Below, piece by piece: positions 7,854 through 15,115 of a DNA stretch of 64,000 bases (the first letter of the stretch is position 1; each line of letters starts with the position of its first letter). The notes below the pieces were generated by a model that was given only the letters and a program-made list of their open reading frames with translations, did no database searches and had not been told where the DNA came from. The position numbers and the translations under genes were made by a program. This DNA is from Collinsella sp. An268 (lineage in GTDB: Bacteria > Actinomycetota > Coriobacteriia > Coriobacteriales > Coriobacteriaceae), in assembly GCF_002159765.1 (NCBI RefSeq), contig NZ_NFJH01000003.1, positions 62,001 to 126,000 on the forward strand, read 5' to 3'.

Positions 7854-9172
7854 GCGGCACGCTCCTCTTGGGCGAGCTCGGCGCTCACCAGCTTTGTCGC
7901 GAGCACCAGCACATCGAGTGCAGCCTTGAGCTCGTCAACCGAGGGATAGGTCGGCGCGATGCGCAGGTTGGTATCGTCCGGATCGTTGCCGCCCGGCCAC
8001 GTGGCGCCCGCCGGCGTGAGCGTGACACCCATGTCGGCGCAAAGCTGCCAGATGCGCTTGGCCGAGCCGCGCGGGCCATCGAACGAGACGAAGTAGCCGC
8101 CGCGCGGATGCGTCCAGCGCGCGCAACCGAGGCCGCCGAGGCCCTCGGTAAGCTTCTCCTCCACCGCGGCGAAGCGCGGACGCAGGAATTCCGCATGCTT
8201 GGCCATGTGAGCCTTGACCGCATCCAGATCCGGCAGGAAGCGTGCGTGCATGAGCTGGTTCAGCTTGTTGGCCGAGATGAGACCCACCTGCAGCGTGCGG
8301 GCGACCTCCTCGACGTTTGCGGCGCTCGAGCCAAAGAAGGCGATACCGGCGCCCGGGAACGTGATCTTGGAGGTAGAGGCCACCTCGAGGATGCGGTCCT
8401 CGTTGCCCACCTCGCGCGCCACGTCGTGGATGTTCAGGAGCTGGTCGCCCTCGTCAAAGAGATCGTGCACGGCGTAGGCGTTGTCCCACACGATGCGGAA
8501 GTCCGGCGCGGCCTTCATGACGGCGAGGCGACGGACCGTCTCGTCGGAGTACGTGATGCCCGTGGGGTTGGAGTACTTAGGCACGCAGAACATGCCCTTG
8601 ATGGAGTCGTCCGAGGCGCACAGGTACTCGACCTGGTCCATATCCGGCCCCTCGTCGGTCATGCGCACCGGGATGTTCTCGATGCCGAGGTCCTGCGTAA
8701 GGCCAAAATGACGATCGTAACCGGGGCTCGGGCAGAGCCACTTGATGCGCGGCAGCTTATACCAGGGGGTATGACCGGGCACGCCCTTCTCCCAGTAATG
8801 GATGAGGACGGACTGCATGATGTTCAGGCTCGAGGACCCGAGCACGATCGTCTGGTCGGCCGGAACGCCGAGGAAGGCGCCCGCAAGACGGCGGGCCGAG
8901 GGGATCCCCTCGAAGCAACCGTAGTTGGAGCAATCGATGCCCTCGTCGGTGAGGTCGGCGTCGCTCGTCAAGAGGTCGAGCATGGGACGCGAGATGTCAA
9001 CCTGGGCCGGGCTCGGCTTGCCGCGCGCCATATCGAGCTTGAGGCCCTGAGCCTTGACCTCCTCCACCTCAGCTTTGAGGGACTCGATGGCTCGGGCGAG
9101 CTCGTCATCACCCATGCGCTCGTACACGTTGCGCGTGAGCTCCGCCTCGGTTTTCTCGTAATCTGTCTGCAT
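7850..9172 (-). CDS. Class Ic aspartate aminotransferase (PLP-dependent)
   Basis: The protein is 440 residues and belongs to the aspartate aminotransferase subgroup Ic family (fold type I, MocR-like aminotransferase domain), which moves an amino group between aspartate or a related amino acid and 2-oxoglutarate. Visible signatures are SPGYDRHF, CVPKYSNPTG, WDNAYAVHDL, the PLP-binding lysine in STSKITFPGAG, and the carboxylate-binding arginine in TNLRIAPTYP. The ATG at 9172 is chosen because GGGAGG lies 7 bases upstream; an ATG at 9178 would be too close to it. It heads a unit with the single-span and TPR proteins, an association with no obvious metabolic meaning. Confidence 0.9.
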   Translation of the reverse strand: MQTDYEKTEAELTRNVYERMGDDELARAIESLKAEVEEVKAQGLKLDMARGKPSPAQVDISRPMLDLLTSDADLTDEGIDCSNYGCFEGIPSARRLAGAFLGVPADQTIVLGSSSLNIMQSVLIHYWEKGVPGHTPWYKLPRIKWLCPSPGYDRHFGLTQDLGIENIPVRMTDEGPDMDQVEYLCASDDSIKGMFCVPKYSNPTGITYSDETVRRLAVMKAAPDFRIVWDNAYAVHDLFDEGDQLLNIHDVAREVGNEDRILEVASTSKITFPGAGIAFFGSSAANVEEVARTLQVGLISANKLNQLMHARFLPDLDAVKAHMAKHAEFLRPRFAAVEEKLTEGLGGLGCARWTHPRGGYFVSFDGPRGSAKRIWQLCADMGVTLTPAGATWPGGNDPDDTNLRIAPTYPSVDELKAALDVLVLATKLVSAELAQEERAA

Positions 9173-9417
9173 GCACATGCCTCCCACCGTTTGGGGCGAC
9201 GCTCGGCGCCGCCGGGACGGCCCTGCAGCCGCCCGGGCCCGCGCCCCGGAGGCACGGGTCAAAAAGTCAATCTGCACAAGTATAGCGGCAGGGCCGACCG
9301 GCTGACCGAACGGGCTTCCCGCGGTGGGATGTCGCAACGATATCAGCAGAAACGAACATAATCTGTGCACGAACGCGCGCTCCGCGGTCCCGGAGAGGCG
9401 GTGGCGTCCTTTAATTA

Positions 9418-9457
9418 ACCCCCCCCCATGGACAAAAACCGCGGCGGCTTTTGTCCA
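9418..9457. repeat. C9 tract and 9-bp inverted repeat
   Basis: The 423-base gap 9173-9595 between two divergent genes has no gene. TTAATTAA is followed by nine C residues (9419-9427), then TGGACAAAA and TTTTGTCCA pair around a CCGCGG-containing loop (9429-9457). The homopolymer could vary in length; the palindrome could be an operator for either flanking gene. Confidence 0.5.
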
Positions 9458-9520
9458 CGGGTCGGCAGCCCGGCCCGCAACGACCCGCTCCGGCCGAGCG
9501 AGCGCGCCCCGCATCGGCGC

Positions 9521-9563
9521 CGCGGGGTAAGATAGGACGCGGCCGCCCCATAAGCGGCCGCGT
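9521..9563 (+). promoter_or_regulatory. Promoter -10 and leader hairpin of the 84-aa gene
   Basis: TAAGAT near 9528 is a possible -10 box without a convincing -35. Directly downstream ACGCGGCCGC and GCGGCCGCGT (9537-9546 and 9554-9563) form a perfect 10-bp stem with a 7-base loop at the predicted 5' end of the mRNA. Such a hairpin would stabilise the transcript; that is inferred. Confidence 0.4.
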
Positions 9564-9595
9564 TCACCTGCCGATCCGACCCACCGAGGAGCACC

Positions 9596-9850
9596 ATGAC
9601 GTTCCAGAATCTTCAAACCGAGGCTTTCGGCGACCTCCAGCGCCTCGTGGACAACCTTTACACCGGCCGCGACGCCGTCGAGCGCCTCGACGTCATCGTG
9701 CAGGCGGAGCTCGCGGATCTCGATGCCGACCTGCTCGAGGTGGTCAGCCTCCTGCCGCCCGGCCGCTACGGCCGCCAGCGCCTCTGCGATCAGCTCAACT
9801 CGGCGCTCGCCGCACACGGATGGGGCGCGGCCTACGGGACCGTGGAGTAG
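9596..9850 (+). CDS. Small conserved hypothetical protein (84 aa)
   Basis: A soluble, acidic, mostly helical protein with alternating hydrophobic positions (LQRLVDNLYTGRDAVERLD, AELADLDADLLEVVSLLP) and a Gly/Tyr-rich end. No family is recognised. GAGGAGC lies upstream of the ATG. It is the only plus-strand gene in the first 24 kb and converges on nhaA with a 12-base gap. Its divergent neighbour is the aminotransferase. Codon use matches the genome, so it is not a recent import by that measure. Confidence 0.7.
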   Translation: MTFQNLQTEAFGDLQRLVDNLYTGRDAVERLDVIVQAELADLDADLLEVVSLLPPGRYGRQRLCDQLNSALAAHGWGAAYGTVE

Positions 9851-9862
9851 CGCGGAGAACCG

Positions 9863-11308
9863 CTAGCTTTTCGCCCGTCGCGCACCGCACGCAACGTGCA
9901 TGTACAGCAGACCCACGAGCGCCGCCGAGGCGGAACCGGCCAGAATCGCCGTCTTTGCCGCCAAGAGCTCCGCCGGGATCTGTGTGAAGGCGAGGCCCGC
10001 GATAAGAATCGACATCGTAAAGCCGATGCCGCCGAGGATGCCCACGCCCACGATATGCCGCATGCTCACGCCGGTCGGAAGGTGCGCGATGCGCGTCTTG
10101 ACCAGAAGCGCCGTCATACCCGCGATGCCAATGGGCTTGCCGAGGAGCATGCCCAGATACACCCCGATGGCCACCGGGTCGAACACAAGGGACAGCGGGT
10201 CGACGCCCACGAGGCGCACCTGCGCGTTCACAAAGGCGAAGATGGGCAGGATGAGAAAGTTGACCGGCGTGGAAATGTAATGCTCGAGGCGCTGCAGCGG
10301 CGGCGTGACACGGTGCATGACGCGTTCGACGCCGCGAGCGGCGCGGGTGAAATCGTGCTGACCGAGGATGTGGACCTCGTCGTCAAAGCGGTCGTCGAGC
10401 TCGGGGAGCTTGGAGCCCAGCCAGCCGACGAGCTCGGAGGCGACGATGTCCGAGCGCGCCGGAATCGTAAACGCCAAGATCACGCCCGCAAGCGTGGCGT
10501 GCACGCCCGACTGGAAGAGGCAGAACCACAGCACAAGGCCCAGCGCCAGATACGGCGCCAGGCGGAAGCGGCGCCAGCGGTTGAGCACCACGAGCGCCGC
10601 CGTCACCGCCGCGGCGCACCCCAACCAGAACAGGTTGGGCGCGTGCCCGTAGAAAAGCGCGATGGCCGCGATGGCGAGCAGGTCGTCGGCGATGGCGAGG
10701 GTGGAGAAGAACACCTTGAGCGCCGGCGGCACCCGGTTGCCGAGCAGCGACAGCACGCCGAGGGCGAAGGCGATATCGGTCGCCATGGGGATGGCCCAGC
10801 CGTACACCGCACCGCCCCGGTTCACAAAGCCGTAGATGCACGCGGGCACCACCACGCCCCCCACCGCGGCGAGCATGGGCAGCATGGCCTGGCGCGGCTG
10901 GCGAAGCTCTCCCACCGTCATCTCGTACTTGAGCTCGATGCCCACCAGCAAAAAAAAGATGGCCATCAAAAAGTCGTTCACAAACAGCTCGATGGAGAGC
11001 GAGAAGCTCCACGGACCGAAGACGAGCGAGACGCTCTCCTGCAAAAACGCGTGAATCGCCTCGTAGGCGGGCGTATTGGCGCAGATGACGGCGACGACCG
11101 CCGCCACGATCATCACGAGGGCGGAGATGGTGCCGTTGCTCGTGATGCGCTCGAGCACATTGCGGCGCTCCAGACGGCGGCGCTGGGCGGGCGCGATGAG
11201 TGAAGCCGGGGCGGTCACCCCGCCGACCGGGAGCTCCGTCGCAATCGCCTTGCGCTCAACCGCCTTTGCGGTCTTGCGGGGATGCTTGCGTACGGGGCGC
11301 TTGGTCAT
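9863..11308 (-). CDS. nhaA: Na+/H+ antiporter NhaA
   Basis: NhaA exchanges two protons for one sodium ion and maintains sodium and pH balance. The 481 residues hold about 12 membrane segments and the ion-binding pair of aspartates in LAIADDLLAI, along with the family signatures ELKYEMTVGELRQPRQA and PMATDIAFALG. Compared with the 388-residue E. coli protein it has a basic N-terminal extension of about 55 residues before ERITSNGT and a cytoplasmic loop near residue 300 (KLPELDDRFDDEVHILGQ). It is flanked by a convergent gene and by the pyrophosphatase unit, so it is likely transcribed alone. Confidence 0.96.
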   Translation of the reverse strand: MTKRPVRKHPRKTAKAVERKAIATELPVGGVTAPASLIAPAQRRRLERRNVLERITSNGTISALVMIVAAVVAVICANTPAYEAIHAFLQESVSLVFGPWSFSLSIELFVNDFLMAIFFLLVGIELKYEMTVGELRQPRQAMLPMLAAVGGVVVPACIYGFVNRGGAVYGWAIPMATDIAFALGVLSLLGNRVPPALKVFFSTLAIADDLLAIAAIALFYGHAPNLFWLGCAAAVTAALVVLNRWRRFRLAPYLALGLVLWFCLFQSGVHATLAGVILAFTIPARSDIVASELVGWLGSKLPELDDRFDDEVHILGQHDFTRAARGVERVMHRVTPPLQRLEHYISTPVNFLILPIFAFVNAQVRLVGVDPLSLVFDPVAIGVYLGMLLGKPIGIAGMTALLVKTRIAHLPTGVSMRHIVGVGILGGIGFTMSILIAGLAFTQIPAELLAAKTAILAGSASAALVGLLYMHVACGARRAKS

Positions 11309-11384
11309 GTCGGGCTGCCGCCTTTCTGCTGGGGCGCGCGTTACCGCGCCGGTCGATACTCCGCGCAGGCACGGGCCCGCGCTT

Positions 11385-11414
11385 CAAAAAAGACGAGGCA
11401 CCCGGGGCGCCTCG
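11385..11414 (-). terminator. Intrinsic terminator downstream of ppaC
   Basis: CGAGGCGCCC and GGGTGCCTCG pair on the minus-strand transcript with one G-U wobble, followed by TCTTTTTT. The wobble (a mismatch on the other strand) and the T run both indicate the minus strand. It lies 130 bases past the ppaC stop and upstream of nhaA. Confidence 0.8.
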
Positions 11415-11544
11415 CCTTTCTGCGTCGTATCTATTGTTGCGCAACCGGCACCCTGTGCCCCCTCGGACGCACGGCGCATCCAGACGGAATCCACAGGTCC
11501 CCGCCTTCTCGAGGCAGGGCCCGTTGCGCTTGAGAGCGTGCCGG

Positions 11545-12477
11545 TTAGTTGGCCGCGAGAATGGGGGCCGCGACCTGCTTCTTGCGCGAGAGCACGCCCG
11601 GGCACCAGACGCCCTCGGGCACGTCCTCGATACGCAGGCCCTTCTGCGCGGCGACGGTATCGCCCTCGAGCAGCACCTGCGAGCCCTCCTCCATGATGTC
11701 GGTCACGCAGAGCACGATGCCGTCGGCACCCTTCTCGGCCTGATAGGCGCGCATGGCGGCGCGAATCTCGTCGACCATGCCGAGCGCGCGGGACTTGTCG
11801 ACCGTCTCGTACTGCCCGATGAGGAGCTTCTTGCCGGCGACCTCGAAGAGCTTGATGTCGTTGCCGACCATCTGCTCGGCCGTGAAGGAACCGGACGGAC
11901 GGGAGAGGAAGACCTCCATGCCAAACTTGACGGGGTCGACGCCGAGCTGCTCGCCGAGCGCGGCGGCAACCGCACGGTCGACATCGGTCGTGGTGGGCGA
12001 CTTCAGCATGAGGGTGTCGGTCATCATGGCCGCGAGCAGGCACTTCGCCTGGGCATCCGTGGGCTTTTGGCCCAGCACGTCGAAGAGCTTGGTGACGATG
12101 GTGCAGCTCGAGCCCCAGGGCATGGCCACGATGGTGAGCGGCGCGGCGGTGGTGAAATCGCCAAAGCGATGGTGGTCGACCACGCCCACAACCTGAGCGT
12201 TCTCGATACCAGCAACGGTCTGGCCGATCTCGTTATGGTCGGTGAGGACCACGGGCTGCGGCTCGTCGGCGGCGGGGATCTCCTCCAGAAGCGCCGGCTC
12301 ATCGATGCCGAGGTCGGCGAGGAGCTTGGCGGTCTCCGCCGGCAGGGGGCCCAGACGACGGGCCTCATAGGTATCACCGTTGTAGTTCACCTGGTTCAGG
12401 AGCTGGGCGAGAACGACCGCCGACATGATGGCGTCGTTATCGGGATTGAGATGTCCGAAGACGAGAACGTTGCTCAT
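11545..12477 (-). CDS. ppaC: Manganese-dependent inorganic pyrophosphatase (family II)
   Basis: It hydrolyses pyrophosphate to two phosphates in the cytoplasm and pulls biosynthetic reactions forward. The 310 residues show the DHH-family metal ligands: His9, Asp13 and Asp15 in GHLNPDND, the aspartate in VVLTDHNE, and the DHH motif VVDHHRFGD. The C-terminal DHHA2 domain ends with the substrate-binding SRKKQ. No CBS/DRTGG regulatory insert is present, so this is the short, unregulated type. Terminators separate it from glk upstream and nhaA downstream, so it is a single-gene unit. Confidence 0.96.
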   Translation of the reverse strand: MSNVLVFGHLNPDNDAIMSAVVLAQLLNQVNYNGDTYEARRLGPLPAETAKLLADLGIDEPALLEEIPAADEPQPVVLTDHNEIGQTVAGIENAQVVGVVDHHRFGDFTTAAPLTIVAMPWGSSCTIVTKLFDVLGQKPTDAQAKCLLAAMMTDTLMLKSPTTTDVDRAVAAALGEQLGVDPVKFGMEVFLSRPSGSFTAEQMVGNDIKLFEVAGKKLLIGQYETVDKSRALGMVDEIRAAMRAYQAEKGADGIVLCVTDIMEEGSQVLLEGDTVAAQKGLRIEDVPEGVWCPGVLSRKKQVAAPILAAN

Positions 12478-12525
12478 GGATGAGCCCCTTTCTGATGCGT
12501 ATCGCCAGATATCCCTATCTTAGCG

Positions 12526-12553
12526 AAAAGCGCCGCCCCGGACAGGGCGGCGC
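12526..12553 (-). terminator. Intrinsic terminator after glk
   Basis: A 9-bp GC stem GCGCCGCCC/GGGCGGCGC with a short loop, followed on the minus strand by TTTTCGC; on the other strand it is followed by CAAAAA. It lies 50 bases past the glk stop. Confidence 0.75.
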
Positions 12554-12604
12554 CAAAAACGATGCGGATATGCACAGGCGCAAGCCGCGCATGAACAGAC
12601 GCTA

Positions 12605-13564
12605 CTAGGCCTCGCGGCTCGCGCGAAGGGCAACGTAAGCCGCACCGATGATGCCGGCGTCGTTGCCAAGGGTCGCAACCTCAATGGGCGTGTCCTTGCT
12701 CACCTTGAAGGCGCGGTCGGCAAACTTCTTGCGTAGCGTCTCCAGGTACACGTCGGAGGAGGCGGAGGCGCCGCCACCGAGGACGTAGATCTCTGGGTCG
12801 ACCACGGCGGAGATGGTCGTGAGGCCGAGGGAGAGGTAGTCGGTCATGGTCTCCATGGCCTCGAGCGCGACCTCGTCACCCTCGCGGCAGAGCTGGAAAA
12901 CGGTGCGGGAATCGCTGGAGCCAGAGAGTTCGTGCGGCTCGACGCCGTGGGCCTTGCAGGCGCGCAGGTAGTTGGTGACCACGCCGGAGGCAGAGGCGTA
13001 CTGCTCGAGGCAGCCGCGGCGACCGCATCCGCAGGTCTCGGTCTCGTCGGGGTTCACCGTGATGTGGCCGATCTCGCCACCCGCGCCAAAGGCACCGCCG
13101 ATGACGTCGCCGTTGACGACCACGCCACCGCCGAGGCCGGTGCCGATGGTCACCATGACCATGCTGTCACGACCCTGGGCACTGCCGCGCCAAAGCTCGC
13201 CCATCGCAGCAGCGTTGGCGTCGTTGACGTAGCGAACCGCCGCCTCCGGGCAATGGCCCTCGAGCGCCGCCTTGAGTGCGGGCGGATCGATCTCGATGTT
13301 GGCGGCAAGCGTAATCTCGCCAGAGGAGGGAACCGGGCAGGGCACAGCGAGGCCGACGCCCTTGACCGCGGCCGCCGTGGCATCCGTGCCGGCAACGAGC
13401 TGGTCGATGCCCGAGATAACCGCGTTAAAGCCCGCCTCATCGGTAAGCGGCGGCGTGGGCACGCTGATCTTGCCCAGAAGCTCGCCGTTCTCGTTGAAGA
13501 GGCCCTCCTTGACGGAGGTGCCTCCCACGTCGATACCAATGTAGAGCTTGATATCGTCCGCCAT
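12605..13564 (-). CDS. glk: ROK-family glucokinase
   Basis: It phosphorylates glucose (or a related hexose) with ATP at C6. The 319 residues have the ATP-binding start GIDVGGTSVKEGLF, the catalytic aspartate in NDANAAAMGE, and the ROK zinc motif CGCGRRGCLEQYASASG, which places it with kinases rather than NagC-type repressors because there is no N-terminal helix-turn-helix. Sugar specificity cannot be read with certainty; glucose is the usual substrate of this subgroup, and it would suit glucose released inside the cell rather than PTS-imported sugar. AAAGGGG precedes the ATG. It is flanked by terminator-like hairpins on both sides. Confidence 0.88.
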   Translation of the reverse strand: MADDIKLYIGIDVGGTSVKEGLFNENGELLGKISVPTPPLTDEAGFNAVISGIDQLVAGTDATAAAVKGVGLAVPCPVPSSGEITLAANIEIDPPALKAALEGHCPEAAVRYVNDANAAAMGELWRGSAQGRDSMVMVTIGTGLGGGVVVNGDVIGGAFGAGGEIGHITVNPDETETCGCGRRGCLEQYASASGVVTNYLRACKAHGVEPHELSGSSDSRTVFQLCREGDEVALEAMETMTDYLSLGLTTISAVVDPEIYVLGGGASASSDVYLETLRKKFADRAFKVSKDTPIEVATLGNDAGIIGAAYVALRASREA

Positions 13565-13754
13565 GTGAATCCCCTTTCACTGCCAAGGGCGCCGCACATC
13601 CGGCACCCCGCATCGGTATGCCGTCTCCGATTGTGGCACAGCCCTCGTGTGAACGGGAGATGTTTCCGGTGAACGCTGTCAACTATACTTAGAGAGGTAC
13701 CCGCGAGGCCCGGGGCTGTTAACCGGAGCGAGCGGCGCAGGTATTACCGACTAG

Positions 13755-13778
13755 AGAGCCCGGCGGCCACCGGGCTCT
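13755..13778 (-). terminator. Hairpin just past brnQ
   Basis: AGAGCCCGG and CCGGGCTCT form a perfect 9-bp stem with a 6-base loop, 3 bases after the brnQ stop. No clear T run follows on the minus strand, so it may protect the mRNA 3' end rather than terminate. The rest of the gap to glk (13565-13754) holds only its promoter. Confidence 0.5.
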
Positions 13779-13780
13779 AC

Positions 13781-15112
13781 TTATCTCCTCCGCATCTTGC
13801 CGGGCGCAGACAGGCAGACGCCGAGCACTATTCCCACAACGGCGAGCAAAACCCAGCCGAGCCCCATATCGGCAAACGGCAGGGCATCGAAGATGACCCA
13901 GACGCCGGGCGCAAAGGCGTCGCGCAGGCTCACCACAACGCTCGAGACGCCCACAAGCCCAACGGTCACGGGCCACGTGAGCGGGTAGGCGTCGAGGAGG
14001 CGGTGCGCCATGCCGCCGATGACGAGGACAATCGCCACAGGGTAGAGGGCGTTTAGGAGCGGAACGGAAAAGGCAAGAATGGCATCGAGCCCAAAGTTGG
14101 AGATGACGCACGAAAACGCTGCAAAGCCAATCGCCCAGACGCGGTAGGGCACGCGGGGCAGCTCCTCGGCAAAATAGGTGCCGCAGCAGCTAATGAGCCC
14201 CGTGCACACGTTCAGGCATGCAAGCAGAAAAATCGCCGCAACAACCGCCGTGCCGAGCGTTCCGTAGTGCATCGTAGCCGACGCCGTGATGACCTCGGCA
14301 CCGTTGGTCGCCCCTGCAAGCGCGGCGGACAGGTCAAAACCCACCACCGCAAGACCGCCGTAGATCGCCATCATAAGCACGCCGGCGATGACACCCGCGC
14401 GGCACACCTCGCGCATGACGCCGCCCGTATCGGTCACGCCGAGGTTGCGGATGTTTGTGGCAATCACAAGGCCGAAGGTGAGCGAGGCGAGCAAATCCAT
14501 CGTCTGGTACCCGGTAAGAAAACCCTGCACCGCCGCGTTGGTATCGTAGGGTGCAACCGGCGCGGGCGCCACTTGGACCTGCCCGGTGGCAAGCGACACA
14601 AGCGATGGCACAACCACGCCAACGATAAGCAGGATAAGCGCGGGTCCCGTCACGCGGCCCAAAAGGCGCGTAAGACGCCCGGGGTGCATGGCAAGCGCAA
14701 ACGAGAGCGCAAAGAACGCGACGGAGAATACGAGGCGGACCACCTCGACGGAGATACCGGCGGGCAGCAATGGGGCAAGCATCTCAAACGCCGTGGACGA
14801 GGTGCGCGGGATGGCAAGGCACGGCCCGATGGCAAGATACACCGCTGCCACGAACACGCGGGAGAACACGGGATGCACGCGGTCAGCGAGCTCGCGCACC
14901 GTACCGGCAAGCGCCACCGCCACGATGCCAAGCACCGGCAGCCCCACACCCGTGATAAAGAACCCTATGGTTGCGGGGAGCGTTGCTGTGCCCGCTTGCA
15001 CGCCGAGCAACGGCGGCAGGATGAGGTTGCCTGCGCCGAAGAACATCGAGAAGAGCGTCGCGCCCACCATAAGGGTCGCTTTAGGGCTCAGAGCCTTTGC
15101 GTTGCCGGCCAT
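13781..15112 (-). CDS. brnQ: Branched-chain amino acid carrier BrnQ
   Basis: A membrane transporter of the LIVCS family that takes up leucine, isoleucine and valine with sodium or protons. The 443 residues contain about 12 hydrophobic segments and the N-terminal signature FSMFFGAGNLILPP, plus AIPRTSSTAFEM, both typical of BrnQ. The C-terminus is short and basic. The start lies 3 bases after the pcrA stop, so the two are co-transcribed, although their functions are unrelated. No amino-acid-responsive leader was found because the gene has no leader of its own. Confidence 0.94.
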   Translation of the reverse strand: MAGNAKALSPKATLMVGATLFSMFFGAGNLILPPLLGVQAGTATLPATIGFFITGVGLPVLGIVAVALAGTVRELADRVHPVFSRVFVAAVYLAIGPCLAIPRTSSTAFEMLAPLLPAGISVEVVRLVFSVAFFALSFALAMHPGRLTRLLGRVTGPALILLIVGVVVPSLVSLATGQVQVAPAPVAPYDTNAAVQGFLTGYQTMDLLASLTFGLVIATNIRNLGVTDTGGVMREVCRAGVIAGVLMMAIYGGLAVVGFDLSAALAGATNGAEVITASATMHYGTLGTAVVAAIFLLACLNVCTGLISCCGTYFAEELPRVPYRVWAIGFAAFSCVISNFGLDAILAFSVPLLNALYPVAIVLVIGGMAHRLLDAYPLTWPVTVGLVGVSSVVVSLRDAFAPGVWVIFDALPFADMGLGWVLLAVVGIVLGVCLSAPGKMRRR

Positions 15113-15115
15113 GGT

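Noticed and set aside
9173-9817. A longer frame that would extend the aminotransferase to 655 residues
   Set aside because: The extension crosses the 84-aa gene and the GGGAGG ribosome site; it does not resemble the family.
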